IMG/VR virus record: IMGVR_UViG_3300031240_000017
Coordinates: 1-43,899 of that record
Length of the DNA stretch: 43,899 bases
DNA from: a virus
Strand: one strand, 5' to 3'
A model generated the notes under the pieces. That model was not told where the DNA came from and did no database searches. It worked only from the letters and a program-made list of their open reading frames with translations. The translations under genes were made by a program, and so were the position numbers. Within the stretch, counting starts at the first letter, position 1. Each line of letters opens with the position of its first letter. Below are positions 8,033 through 17,432 of this stretch, piece after piece.

Positions 8033-9607
8033 GTGGCACAGATTATTCAGTCGAGTTCTTTCAATCCGATCAATCTTCGGGCAAACGGTCTTTATATCGT
8101 TCGCCGTCCACCTTCGGGATTTAAAGCCGCAGTCGCAACCGATGTAATTGGATTTGTCGGTGGAGCTGATTGGGGTAAACGAAATCAACCAACTCTAGTT
8201 GGTGATGTGCGAGCTTACGGCCGCGCATTCGGCCCCTTGAATGCAGCGTCTTTGACTGATGTTCATGACATGGCGATTGCAATCAATGTCGCCTTCTCCC
8301 AATCCGCTGGCGGAAGCCCTATAGAGGCGCTCTGTGTTGCCGTAGATGACGGCACGGCTGATTATGCAACGATTGCCCTTGTTGACACTTCCGGCTCTCC
8401 TAAAGCCGGTGGATCGCTCACCGCAAGATGCGTCGGGACTGCTGGTAACGCAATTACCGTCAATTTTGCAGCTGGCACAGTCACCAATACCGTAAACGTC
8501 AAGATTTTTGCCTTCGATGGCGCCGATTCTGAAATTTACGAAAACCTTCCTTCTGCCGGAGCTGGTGTTTTCTGGGCTTCCTTGAAACAAGCCGTCAATT
8601 TCGGAAATACTTTGCGTCCACCTTCTAAGCTCGTTCGCTTCGTTGACGGAGTTGACGTTGCAACCGCAATCACTCCAGCGCTTGGCACCTTTGATTTGAC
8701 CGGTGGATTGTCTGGCCGTTCCGGAATCGACTCAGCCGACTTGCTTGGTTCTGATTCCTCAGTTCCAAAAACCGGCGCCTATTCGTTGCGTTCGCAAGAT
8801 CCTTCTCCGTCTGTCGTTGTCCTTTGCGGCAACTATGACAATACAATCTATTCAAGCCTTAAGACTCTCGCTGAGTCCGAAGGCTGGATTCAATTGCTCG
8901 ATTTTAGCGCTGGTACTTCAAGCGCAACTGCAAAGGCTAACAAGAAAACCTATGCCGTTGACTCGTTCAACGTCGGCTATTGCTGGAACCAAACCTACAT
9001 TTACGACTCAGTCAACGGACTCACCAGGCTTCTGCCGGCGTCTTACACGATTGGCGGCAGGATTGTTTCATTGCAACCTCAAGAGTCCTGCGGAAACAAG
9101 GAAGTCTTCGGTATTGTCGGAACAGAAAGAAACGATCCTTCAACTGGCGATGTTCCATTCAGTGAATCGGAAGAAGGAGATTTGGAGCAATCGGGAATCC
9201 TCTTCATCAAGAGAGGTATTCCACGCAATGCCAACATCTTTGGGATCAAGCACGGGATGTCATCGCTCACTGGTTTCAATACTTCAAACCTTGCGCATAC
9301 CCGCATAATCACATTCTTGTTTAAGACCGTTGAGTCTGCTGTCGGCCAGTTTGTCGAAGAAATTCAAACCACTGATGTCGATGATCAAACCCGTTTGGGC
9401 GTCGAAACGGCTGTTAATTCAGTTCTGATCGAAGCTCAGAAAAATAGACTGGTCGATCAATTCAAGGTCCAATGCGATCTCGACAACAACAGCCCAGCAA
9501 CAATCGCCGCTGGTCAACTCAACTACAAGACCGAGATCCGCCCAATTGGACATGCCCGATTCATCATCTGGGATTTCACCTATGACGTGAACGCCCAGGT
9601 CGCCTAA
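8033..9607 (+). CDS. Contractile tail sheath protein
   Basis: 524 residues, GTG start with GGAG nine bases upstream. Sheath subunits form the contractile outer cylinder that drives the tube through the host envelope. The C-terminal part shows the usual pattern: FLFKTVESAVGQFVEEIQTT (arm helix), a helix SVLIEAQKNRLVDQFKVQCD, and a final strand segment IGHARFIIWDFTYDV that interlocks subunits. The N-terminal half contains a beta domain with GTAGNAITV, typical of Mu/P2-type sheath domain insertions. Length is in the family's usual range. The next gene is the tube protein, as expected. Confidence 0.8.
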   Translation: MAQIIQSSSFNPINLRANGLYIVRRPPSGFKAAVATDVIGFVGGADWGKRNQPTLVGDVRAYGRAFGPLNAASLTDVHDMAIAINVAFSQSAGGSPIEALCVAVDDGTADYATIALVDTSGSPKAGGSLTARCVGTAGNAITVNFAAGTVTNTVNVKIFAFDGADSEIYENLPSAGAGVFWASLKQAVNFGNTLRPPSKLVRFVDGVDVATAITPALGTFDLTGGLSGRSGIDSADLLGSDSSVPKTGAYSLRSQDPSPSVVVLCGNYDNTIYSSLKTLAESEGWIQLLDFSAGTSSATAKANKKTYAVDSFNVGYCWNQTYIYDSVNGLTRLLPASYTIGGRIVSLQPQESCGNKEVFGIVGTERNDPSTGDVPFSESEEGDLEQSGILFIKRGIPRNANIFGIKHGMSSLTGFNTSNLAHTRIITFLFKTVESAVGQFVEEIQTTDVDDQTRLGVETAVNSVLIEAQKNRLVDQFKVQCDLDNNSPATIAAGQLNYKTEIRPIGHARFIIWDFTYDVNAQVA

Positions 9608-9666
9608 TCAATCCCATCACAACCAGCCGAAAGCCAGTCAGGAAGCCAGAAAGGAGATAACCGCAA

Positions 9667-10125
9667 ATGTCGGATCAAGTGATTCAAGACTTTAACATCG
9701 GAAAAGACGCGACAGTAATGTTCAAGTTTCCGAGTGGGCAAGTTATCTCCGGCGTTCAGCTGGCGCACATCGAATCGGTCAGCGTTAAGCGTCTCCAAAA
9801 GATGACCGAAAAGACGCCGATGACAAACAATGGCGATACTCTTCGTCGCTCTCATCCGCAAGGATACGAGCTGACAATGAAATGCACCCGTTATAACGGC
9901 AACTTGACTGAAGTTTTCACTCAGATGGATGAGAACTACAGAAACAGCGGATTGCCACAACGTTTTGATGTAAACATCACCGTTAGAAACCCTGATGGCA
10001 CCTTGAATCAAGGCACATTCACCAATTGCGTTTTTGAAAACTTCGGCTTCGGCGACTTCGAAGGAATCGATGCCGTCAGTCAAGACGTGAGCATGAAGGC
10101 TCAAAGATACGTAAAAACAAAATAG
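9667..10125 (+). CDS. Tail tube protein
   Basis: 152 residues, AAGGAGAT upstream of the ATG. A compact beta protein (GKDATVMFKFPSG, then SVKRLQKMTEKTPMTNNGDT, then QGYELTMKCTRYNG) with a C-terminal strand YVKTK, as in inner-tube subunits that polymerise into hexameric rings inside the sheath. Size and position directly after the sheath and before the overlapping chaperone genes match P2 FII and Mu M arrangements. No signal or membrane segments. Confidence 0.8.
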   Translation: MSDQVIQDFNIGKDATVMFKFPSGQVISGVQLAHIESVSVKRLQKMTEKTPMTNNGDTLRRSHPQGYELTMKCTRYNGNLTEVFTQMDENYRNSGLPQRFDVNITVRNPDGTLNQGTFTNCVFENFGFGDFEGIDAVSQDVSMKAQRYVKTK

Positions 10126-10133
10126 AGGACTGA

Positions 10134-10673
10134 ATGTCAGACAAAGAACCCCCCGCCGGCAGTTATGACCGGAATGTAAAACGCTCTGTAAAAGTCGAAA
10201 GAAGAAAAGACAATTTTGCGCAGGCAACGGAAAGAGAAGCGGCCCAAAGGGAGCAACTCGAAAACCAAGAAGCGGCCGCAAATCAAGTCATGGACGCGCT
10301 TGCTGCTGGCTCCATTCAGCCGCAGGAGCCTCCGCAATTGACTCGCGAGCGCAGAAGAGATCCCGTCGAATTTCAAATACCAAACGGACTGACTATTCAG
10401 ATGGCGCCTCCTAGAGAAGCCATTCAATTTCGCATTGCCAAAATCTACAAGCAAGAGCTCAATGTGGATCAGTCGGTAATTTATGCAAAAGCTATTTTGC
10501 ATATTACGAAGATCAACAACGAATTTATTTCACCTCCGACAGACCGAATACAGCTTGAGCTTATCGCTAACAGGCTTGAGACAGACGGGCTCGAAATGGT
10601 TGCAAACAAAATGATTGAGCATTTTATGGGCATCGATTTAGATGCTCTTAAAAAAAATATGCTCGGATTTTGA
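10134..10673 (+). CDS. Tail assembly chaperone, upstream frame
   Basis: 179 residues. The first 80 are charged and probably disordered; residues 80-175 are a compact domain (FQIPNGLTIQMAPPREAIQF then helices ending MIEHFMGIDLDALKK). In tailed phages the gene between tube and tape measure encodes a chaperone that coats the tape-measure protein, with a longer version made by ribosomal frameshifting into an overlapping frame. Here the frame ends at TGA 10671-10673 just after an A8 run, and the next frame overlaps it by 32 bases. The product is not expected in mature virions. Confidence 0.65.
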   Translation: MSDKEPPAGSYDRNVKRSVKVERRKDNFAQATEREAAQREQLENQEAAANQVMDALAAGSIQPQEPPQLTRERRRDPVEFQIPNGLTIQMAPPREAIQFRIAKIYKQELNVDQSVIYAKAILHITKINNEFISPPTDRIQLELIANRLETDGLEMVANKMIEHFMGIDLDALKKNMLGF

Positions 10674-10833
10674 CCATTACGAAATAGTCTTTCTAGTTCG
10701 CAATGGACTCGACTATCAAGAGGCGCTTAATATGCATCCAATGGAGCGTCGAGCATGGTTCTATCAGCTTGCCATGATGGATGGAAATGAAGTGAACTGG
10801 GAGACGGGAAGAGTTTCGAAAAGGAAGAAGTAA
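10642..10833 (+). CDS. Tail assembly chaperone, frameshift extension
   Basis: 63 residues if started at ATG 10642; more likely expressed as an extension of the preceding frame. The helical sequence (DHYEIVFLVRNGLDYQEALN, ERRAWFYQLAMMDGNEVNWE) resembles the C-terminal, tape-measure-binding part of chaperone fusions. The frame is reached from the upstream gene by a +1 or -2 shift, not -1; a -2 shift is known for phage Mu's equivalent. It abuts the completion gene as TAATG. Independent initiation at 10642 cannot be excluded, but no clear ribosome site lies before it. Confidence 0.6.
   Translation: MLLKKICSDFDHYEIVFLVRNGLDYQEALNMHPMERRAWFYQLAMMDGNEVNWETGRVSKRKK
10650..10657 (+). other. Candidate programmed frameshift site (A8 run)
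   Basis: Eight consecutive A bases preceded by CTT lie in the 32-base overlap of the two chaperone frames. Upstream-frame codons are AAA AAA AAT; downstream-frame codons are AAA AAA ATA. A lysine tRNA on AAA could re-pair after either +1 or -2 movement, and both put the ribosome in the second frame before the TGA at 10671. A homopolymer length error in the assembly would also produce this picture. Confidence 0.5.
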
Positions 10834-11357
10834 TGTCAAAAACATTCGACAGCTTCTTCCTCGCATCACAGCACTGGAAGACCCGCGTTAAGCCAGCCGT
10901 TAAAAGAAACCTTCAGGGCAGCCTGCAAATGCTCGCTCAGGGCGTTCAAAAGCGTGCAATTGATTCTGTCGGACATTACCAACCGGCAATTTCGCCTTTC
11001 CCGGAATGGGCACCCTTAGCGCCCGCGACAATTGCGCGAAAAATGCGGGGAAGAAGAGGCCGCGGCTGGGGATTGAATGGCAATCCAGATTCTCCGCTTT
11101 ATCGCACTGGCGAATTTAGAAAGCACATTTTCTATCGAATCAATCAGCGAGATTTGACCGCGACAATCGGAACGACAAAGGATTACATCGTCAATACGGA
11201 ACTCGGAACGTCGCGAATGCCACCAAGACCCGTGTTTGGTCCGGCCGCTATGCGAGAAGTTCCTTTGCAGCTTTCAAGCATTCAAGCCAATATGGTTATG
11301 GGTTTATTCGGTACTTTCGCAAACGGCAAAGCAACCGGTATTTTCATTGGTGACTAA
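10833..11357 (+). CDS. Tail completion / virion morphogenesis protein
   Basis: 174 residues. It shows the pattern of the Mu gpG / HK97 gp10-like tail completion group: WAPLAPATIARKMRGRRGRG, then LYRTGEFRKHIFYRI, then ATIGT and the conserved end segment TELGTSRMPPRPVFGPAAM. These proteins close or stabilise the tail at the head-proximal end. The gene overlaps the chaperone extension by one base and abuts the tape measure ATG. Strongly basic, with no membrane segments. Its placement between chaperone and tape measure, rather than in the neck cluster, is common in Mu-like genomes. Confidence 0.7.
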   Translation: MSKTFDSFFLASQHWKTRVKPAVKRNLQGSLQMLAQGVQKRAIDSVGHYQPAISPFPEWAPLAPATIARKMRGRRGRGWGLNGNPDSPLYRTGEFRKHIFYRINQRDLTATIGTTKDYIVNTELGTSRMPPRPVFGPAAMREVPLQLSSIQANMVMGLFGTFANGKATGIFIGD

Positions 11358-13364
11358 ATGCTCAATCTTTTCAAAGTCGGTGTAACTGTCCAGCTTCTTG
11401 ATCGCGTTTCAGGAGGTCTTGATTCCATTGGGACGGCTTTAGATCGGGCACAAAAACATACTGGCGCTTATCAGGATTCATTAAAGGGCTTGCAGGCGCA
11501 TATAGACAAGCTGAGCGCTATCAAATCTATCGGCGAAATGGGCTTTCACGATAGCGTCGGAATGCTTGATGCGATGATCGATCCGGCCAAGGAATATACA
11601 TCCCAGATTATCCGAATGAATATGGCCGGTCTTGAGCACGAAACGATCGCCAAAAACATTGGCACAGCATGGGAAGTCGCCGGGAAAGTGATGACGACGA
11701 CTGCAACGGATAACCTGAAAACGCTTTCGGAGCTTTATGGTGTTATCACAGAGAAAGGCGGAACCATGGAAGAAGCTCGAAATCTTCTTCCGCGCTTTCA
11801 AGAAATGAAAATGGTTTTGATGGCTGGCTCAGAGCATCCAATTGAAGGGCTTAGAGTAGAGGGACTTGCTTATGATGCTGTAAAAGCCGCTGAAATGGTT
11901 GGAAAAACCGGACAAGAAGGCATCGTTCACATGGCCGACATGATGGAAAAGGTCATGATTGCATCCGGTGGCAAAATCACTCCAACTGACTATCAAAACT
12001 TTTTCAAATATGCCGGACAGGCGAAGATGAGCCTTTCCGAGAACGAACTTTTTGGAGTTCTCCCGGAATTGATGATTGAAATGAAATCACGAGGCGGCGG
12101 CTCAGGCGGCTCAGGCGGACCCGGAACCATGTATGCCTCATTATTCTCGACGCTCGTCCAGGGCACCATGAGCAAAGCAACGGCAGGACATCTTCAGGAA
12201 CTCGGTCTGATGAGCGGCGAAATGCTTAAAACAACGACGACCGGAACAGTCGCGGAAGGGCTTACATGGAAGGATGTCGCGGGCACAGATCCAAGCAAAT
12301 GGATCATGCAGAAGCTTATCCCAGCAATCATGGCAAAGCATCCTGATCTTGAAGGCAACGAAGTTGGAATGGCGATGGAAATTGCCAAAGTCATGAAGGG
12401 CCCGAGGAAAACCACGGCCTTGATTGGTGAAATCTTCAACAAGGAAACAGCGGGCATTATTGCGAAGTTTCGCGAAAACCGTGAGCGTGTTTTGCCGCAC
12501 GATCAACTTGTCGAACAAGCCAAGACTAGCCCGCGCGTTCTTGATGCGTCATTTGCTGCGCAGTGGGAAAGCTTGATGACTGTTTTCGGCAATGAAATTA
12601 TGCCGTTCTTCACTCCAATGGTTCGCGAATTGACGGCAGGTTTAAAAGGCGTTGCGGCATTCATGCGCGATCACAAATGGGTTGCTCAAATGTCAGTGAT
12701 GGGAGTTGCTTTAGGCGGTCTTGGAATGGGAATCCTTGCCCTCGGTGCAACCGCTGGGCTGACGGCAATTGCATTCGCTCCGTTAATGGCATTTTTGCCT
12801 GAAATTGGATTTGCGGCTGGGATTGCCGCAGCCGGAGTAACTTGGCTTGGCGCAACTTTCCTGTATTTACAAAAAGCGACCGCGAATATTGGCAATGGCA
12901 TAGCCAGTGGTGTCGAATTAGCAAAAACTGCTTGGACAAACTTTGGACAGTTTGCCATGGAAACAATCGCGACGATTATTGAGCAGGGCGGTATTCAAAT
13001 TGCTGGGCTTGTTTCGCTTTTCGATCAAAACAAAGGCGCGGAGATCTATGCAGCCAGCACAAATATGGCGCAAGGCCTTCGCGATTCCACTATGTTTGGC
13101 AGCCCAAAAACCGGGCCGTACTTGTCCGAAATTCGCGACGAGCAATGGCAAAACGGAAATGGAATAGATGGACAGAATATGCATCACAAGCATGAAGTCA
13201 ATATTGCAGCAGGTGCAATCAATGTCGTCGCTCAAGCTGGACAAAGCGCTGAAGAAATCGCCCAAAAAGTAATTGAAGAAATCAACAAGGCGATTCTCAA
13301 GGGCATCCAAACCAGCGGCCCTGGAATTGGCATCATGAGCAGCCCTGTCTTTGGTGGCACTTAA
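11358..13364 (+). CDS. Tape measure protein
   Basis: 668 residues, the longest gene of the tail cluster, directly after the completion gene. The first 200 residues are helical and amphipathic, opening with LFKVGVTVQLLDRVSGGLDS, as in tape-measure N-termini. A glycine-rich linker (SRGGGSGGSGGPG) lies near 235. Residues about 445-505 are very hydrophobic (GVALGGLGMGILALGATAGL and following), the membrane-insertion type segment common in tape measures. The C-terminus has an HHKHEVNIAAG strand and a helix. Tape measures set tail length and are expelled on infection; a tail around 100 nm follows from the general length rule, as an estimate. Confidence 0.75.
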   Translation: MLNLFKVGVTVQLLDRVSGGLDSIGTALDRAQKHTGAYQDSLKGLQAHIDKLSAIKSIGEMGFHDSVGMLDAMIDPAKEYTSQIIRMNMAGLEHETIAKNIGTAWEVAGKVMTTTATDNLKTLSELYGVITEKGGTMEEARNLLPRFQEMKMVLMAGSEHPIEGLRVEGLAYDAVKAAEMVGKTGQEGIVHMADMMEKVMIASGGKITPTDYQNFFKYAGQAKMSLSENELFGVLPELMIEMKSRGGGSGGSGGPGTMYASLFSTLVQGTMSKATAGHLQELGLMSGEMLKTTTTGTVAEGLTWKDVAGTDPSKWIMQKLIPAIMAKHPDLEGNEVGMAMEIAKVMKGPRKTTALIGEIFNKETAGIIAKFRENRERVLPHDQLVEQAKTSPRVLDASFAAQWESLMTVFGNEIMPFFTPMVRELTAGLKGVAAFMRDHKWVAQMSVMGVALGGLGMGILALGATAGLTAIAFAPLMAFLPEIGFAAGIAAAGVTWLGATFLYLQKATANIGNGIASGVELAKTAWTNFGQFAMETIATIIEQGGIQIAGLVSLFDQNKGAEIYAASTNMAQGLRDSTMFGSPKTGPYLSEIRDEQWQNGNGIDGQNMHHKHEVNIAAGAINVVAQAGQSAEEIAQKVIEEINKAILKGIQTSGPGIGIMSSPVFGGT

Positions 13365-14338
13365 TGGTTGGCGGCAACATATTTCCAGGTGGAGGCTTTG
13401 CAGTTCCTGCTGGGACGCCCGCAAATTCGGCAAACAGTTCAAGCAGTGGCGAAGATCCGCTCAAGCTTGGCGGGCTGACAATTGAGAATTTTGCCGCACC
13501 CGACGAATTAGCGATCGGCTTGCAAAAGGCCTTTTGTATCCACGATTTCCCTGGCGGTGAAAGAGAACTTCAAATCTGGGGCGAGTTTTATAAGTCGATT
13601 ACATGGACCGGGCTTTTGCTTGGTTCGGATGCCGAAGACAGGGCTCATCAGCTCGAGACTTTCATGAAGCGCAAATCAAGCAAGGTGCTTGAATGGCGCG
13701 GTTACCGTTTAGATGTCGAGATTGTCGATTTCGTCGCTAAAATTCTTTGGCGCAATGAGATTGAATATACAATCGAAGTCGTTCCCTATAGAGTTCAGAA
13801 TGCCGCTGGTGGCAACCAATTCAACTCACCCGAAGCGATTCTTGATGCGAGTTTTGCGCAAGCCTCTGAAGCGGCTGGAGGACAAAGCCCTCCCTTTGAA
13901 TTGCAGGCTGCCAAAGAACAAATCGACGATCTTCAGGATTTGGTCGAACAAAACTTGAAAGAATCCAATGGGAAAGTTTCAGACATTGATCCTTCAATAA
14001 GACTTTTTCTGGCAACCCAAGCCGCGACGATCAATTCGGGGCTTTTCAATATCATGCAATCCTCGGGGCCGGTGATTTCCTCGAAAGCTGCCGACCTGCG
14101 GACATATATGCAAGTCGTTCAAAACACGCTTAACGCGCCCGAGAAGCAATACAAAATGGTTCGTTATATAAATCCAAATCTCCTTAAAATTGCATCCGCT
14201 GAATATGGTGACGCCTCTTTATGGACCGTTATTAGGGACGCAAACGGTTTAGTCGATCAAGTTCTTGTCGGCGAATATGTTTTGAAGATTCCCTTGAATC
14301 CAACCACCGCTCAAACAACGACACAGCCGGTTTTCTAA
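13364..14338 (+). CDS. Baseplate/tube-end protein with LysM-like C-terminus
   Basis: 324 residues; the start overlaps the tape measure stop. Residues 1-40 are Gly/Ser-rich. Residues about 60-150 form a compact domain (GERELQIWGEFYKSITWTGL, MKRKSSKVLEWRGYR), typical of proteins that cap the tail tube at the baseplate. Residues about 268-315 look LysM-like: IASAEYGDASLWTVIRDANG, then LVGEYVLKIP. This pattern is found in XkdP- and gp53-like tail proteins, which sit between tube and hub. The order tape measure, LysM protein, hub, spike is standard in contractile phages. Confidence 0.65.
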   Translation: MVGGNIFPGGGFAVPAGTPANSANSSSSGEDPLKLGGLTIENFAAPDELAIGLQKAFCIHDFPGGERELQIWGEFYKSITWTGLLLGSDAEDRAHQLETFMKRKSSKVLEWRGYRLDVEIVDFVAKILWRNEIEYTIEVVPYRVQNAAGGNQFNSPEAILDASFAQASEAAGGQSPPFELQAAKEQIDDLQDLVEQNLKESNGKVSDIDPSIRLFLATQAATINSGLFNIMQSSGPVISSKAADLRTYMQVVQNTLNAPEKQYKMVRYINPNLLKIASAEYGDASLWTVIRDANGLVDQVLVGEYVLKIPLNPTTAQTTTQPVF

Positions 14339-14342
14339 ATAA

Positions 14343-15596
14343 ATGGGCGACATCAAAACCTACGAAACGACTGTGCTGATTGATAAGCAGGAAGTTCCAT
14401 GCAAGGGCTGGAATATAACCGGGGGCGCCTTTGGCTCGGTTGGCACTGTCAGGCTTACGACGACATGCGAAATGCTCGACGCTGCCGGCGTTGATTTAGT
14501 TGGACTGGTCGATGCTTCAAAAATCATTCCCATTGACGTTTTCATTGATATTGATGGCAAGAAAACCCAGATTTTTGGCGGCTTTTATGATGACAATGAT
14601 GGCGAATGGCCGCAGGAAGAAATAACTCTCAACGGCCGCGACTGGGCAGGCCTTTTGATGGATAAGAAATCCTGCATTGCCGGGGAGACGAAGACTGTCG
14701 AACGCATCGTGACAGAACTTTGCCAATTTAGCGGCATAACTCCACAAATCACCGGAAATGCTGATGTAAAGCCAGGAACAGATTTAAACGGCGCCAATAT
14801 TTTGACAATGGGTCCGCAAGAGCATTGGTCAGTCATCCAAAAACTGGCCCAGTTCCTTGGCTATGAAGTGACGGTCCTTCCGCAAAAGATCCTTGTGTTT
14901 GGCCCGCCCGATTTGAATCCACCGCAAAGGACTTTCCACTATAAAGCCGATCCGGGTTCGAAGCCTGATTTGATCAAGCTGTTAAAACTCCATACCAAAA
15001 ACAATAATCGCCGGAATAAGACTTTCAGAGTTGTTGTAACGAGCTGGGACCAACAAAGAGTCGCTAGATCAACCGGACAAGCCGTTGTCCTTGGCGATGA
15101 CGTTTCAAATACTGGGCTTGGCAAATCAACCTACAATCCTTCAACCGGTCAGATTCAGACTTCCATTTCGACAGGCGGAAGCATTCCAGCTGGCATTTAT
15201 GGTGGTTCAAGTGGTCCAATTGTTTCCAATACCATTGACGACAAGCTGAAAGACAAGCCAATCTTCAGATTCAACAGATCGGGACTTTCCCCGGCTCAAG
15301 CCCAGAAAGAGGCGGACTCAATCGCTCAAGATCTTGCAAAGCGAGAATTTGTCATTACTGGCGTCATCTCGGGAATGCCGGAAATAAAAGCACATGATCG
15401 CCTGACGATTGAAGATCATGAAAAGGGATTGCTTAAACCATTTGCGAGCCGGGGCTATAGCATTGTCGGCTTTGAGCATTCATTCTCGATGAATGAAAGA
15501 AACACCGAGTACACGACAAAGTTTTCAGCAGTGGCAATTCCACCGGGCATCTCCGATGATGTTTCTGCAACCTTCGCTAATTGGTCGACGACTTAA
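14343..15596 (+). CDS. Baseplate hub protein (Mu gp44 / phage late control D-like)
   Basis: 417 residues. Hub trimers connect tube and spike. The N-terminal barrel begins TYETTVLIDKQEVPCKGWN and continues to IFGGFYDDNDGEWPQEEITL followed by GRDWAGLLMDKK, a pattern close to the Mu gp44 / T4 gp27-like family. Then comes a helical insertion (TVERIVTELCQFSGI) and a second barrel with FHYKADPGS. The final section (KAHDRLTIEDHEKGLLKPF) matches the family's last domain. Six bases separate it from the LysM gene, and its stop abuts the spike ATG. Confidence 0.75.
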   Translation: MGDIKTYETTVLIDKQEVPCKGWNITGGAFGSVGTVRLTTTCEMLDAAGVDLVGLVDASKIIPIDVFIDIDGKKTQIFGGFYDDNDGEWPQEEITLNGRDWAGLLMDKKSCIAGETKTVERIVTELCQFSGITPQITGNADVKPGTDLNGANILTMGPQEHWSVIQKLAQFLGYEVTVLPQKILVFGPPDLNPPQRTFHYKADPGSKPDLIKLLKLHTKNNNRRNKTFRVVVTSWDQQRVARSTGQAVVLGDDVSNTGLGKSTYNPSTGQIQTSISTGGSIPAGIYGGSSGPIVSNTIDDKLKDKPIFRFNRSGLSPAQAQKEADSIAQDLAKREFVITGVISGMPEIKAHDRLTIEDHEKGLLKPFASRGYSIVGFEHSFSMNERNTEYTTKFSAVAIPPGISDDVSATFANWSTT

Positions 15597-17405
15597 ATGC
15601 TTTCACATCACGAATTTGTCCACTTAATCAAACAAGTCTGCGCGCAGCAAATGCAGGATATTCGCGCGGTCAGAATTGGACATATTTCGTCTTATGACAA
15701 GGCCACAAATCACGTCCGAGTCGTTATGCCTGATTTGACCGATCAAAACGGCGTGCCGATTGTTTCTCCTTGGATGCCTTTAGGCGTTCCAATGGTCGGA
15801 GCTGGGTTTGGAATGCTCTATTATCCGCACGGCGGAGCAACTCCAGATAATCCGGCTATTGGTGAGCAAGTCACTGTCCTACTTTTGGAAAGAGATTCTG
15901 GCTTTTCATTCTCGGCCAGTATGCACTATACAAGCATTCAGCCACCGCCGACGCCGACTGATTTCCAGCCCGGAGAGTTTTTAATCCGGCATGAGTCAAG
16001 CGCGTTTGTCCGCATGTACAAAAATGGCGATATTGGTATAAGCGCTGCAAATGACATGTTTTTGCTCGCCGCCAATGATGTGACGGTAGCGGCGGGCCGC
16101 GATCTCAATCTTTCAGCCCAAAGAGACATCATTGCTCTTGCCGGTCAAAATATAACCGGAGAAGCCGATAAGGAAAGTATCCAATTCACGGCCAAAAAGA
16201 ACTTCACCGTTCAGGCTGAGCGAAATATCTCAATGGCGGCGGAAGAAGATTTCAATGCACTTGCATCAAAAGACATGAGCTTAACCGCTCAGGAAAATCT
16301 CGATGCAAATGCCAAGAAGGTTTCAATTCAGGCATCAGACGACGCGAGCCTGTTGGCTACAAAGACAATCACTATCGCAGGCGGAACGTCTGTCACGACA
16401 AGCGCCAGAACGGTAACAATCGACGCCGATACAACAGCTCGGATTCAAGGCGGACAACACGCTTATTTAACAGCGGCGGCCGTCAATATCTATGCTGCCA
16501 AAGATCTGGGTCCGTCCATTTCAACAACTCTTTCAACTAGGACAAGGCCAGCCACCCAAGAGGCTATTTCCGATATCAAGATAAACGGAAAGTCGGTAAG
16601 CATTTTGCGCGGAGCCGTTGCCCGCATCTTCAATCAAAACGATGTCGCTGCCGGCAATCAAAAAGGCATTCCAATTATGAATGGTCCGGCAAATGCTGAG
16701 ATCATTCTAGGTGGTCGAACTGTCACAACTCAAAATCCTGCTTTTAGCGAAGCGAAAGACGGTGAGGTTATCGTTGATGCAGACAATTTCATCAAACTCA
16801 ACTCAAAGAAAAAGATCGACATAATTGCAAAAACCAATCTGAAAATCGACTCGCAAGATGCTGTCATCAATTCAAGCCGGACAATGGCTATTTCTTCTCC
16901 AAGTATCAAAATTCGCGCCATAAACCAGACCGACTCAGATTTGACCTTGCTTGGAAGCCGAATAAATATCTCAACAAGCTCAGATTTCACCGATACCGCA
17001 TACAAGCAAATTGGAATTACCACTCCGACAGATGGCGATATGCTTTTAACAAGTGGCGGCAAACTGACAGCGGTCATTGCTGACGAGATTGATATTTCAT
17101 CGACAAATGATTGCTCGATTCATACAACTGGCGGCGGGAATTTGTTCCTCGGCCTTGCGCAAGCAGGACCAATTACAATCGATTGCAATAATACGATGTC
17201 GATTTTGAGCGCGTCAGGTGTTGCCACGACATTGATTGGCGGACAAGGCATCAATACCTTCAAGAAGCTCATGACAGAGGATTTCCTGGATCTTTACAAT
17301 GCTCACGAGCATAGCGGTATATTCCCAGGCAGCGGAAATTCTGGCGCACCTTTGACGCCGGGAACCGCAGATGTGTATTGCACTCACGTCTTGGAGGCTG
17401 CTTAA
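15597..17405 (+). CDS. Baseplate spike (gpV/Mu gp45-like) with long beta-helix
   Basis: 602 residues. Residues about 20-125 are an OB-fold of the gpV type (VRIGHISSYDKATNHVRVVM, later GEQVTVLLLERDSG). From about 130 on, the chain is a repetitive beta-helix with short turns such as DVTVAAGRDLNLSAQRD and DMSLTAQENLDANAKK. Near the C-terminus, AHEHSG supplies an HxH motif; in P2 and related spikes this motif at the tip binds iron. The spike pierces the outer membrane. This is longer than P2 gpV (about 210 residues), mostly because of the long beta-helix. Confidence 0.8.
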   Translation: MLSHHEFVHLIKQVCAQQMQDIRAVRIGHISSYDKATNHVRVVMPDLTDQNGVPIVSPWMPLGVPMVGAGFGMLYYPHGGATPDNPAIGEQVTVLLLERDSGFSFSASMHYTSIQPPPTPTDFQPGEFLIRHESSAFVRMYKNGDIGISAANDMFLLAANDVTVAAGRDLNLSAQRDIIALAGQNITGEADKESIQFTAKKNFTVQAERNISMAAEEDFNALASKDMSLTAQENLDANAKKVSIQASDDASLLATKTITIAGGTSVTTSARTVTIDADTTARIQGGQHAYLTAAAVNIYAAKDLGPSISTTLSTRTRPATQEAISDIKINGKSVSILRGAVARIFNQNDVAAGNQKGIPIMNGPANAEIILGGRTVTTQNPAFSEAKDGEVIVDADNFIKLNSKKKIDIIAKTNLKIDSQDAVINSSRTMAISSPSIKIRAINQTDSDLTLLGSRINISTSSDFTDTAYKQIGITTPTDGDMLLTSGGKLTAVIADEIDISSTNDCSIHTTGGGNLFLGLAQAGPITIDCNNTMSILSASGVATTLIGGQGINTFKKLMTEDFLDLYNAHEHSGIFPGSGNSGAPLTPGTADVYCTHVLEAA

Positions 17406-17432
17406 TTGATTTAGGCAATTGGAGATCTAAAA

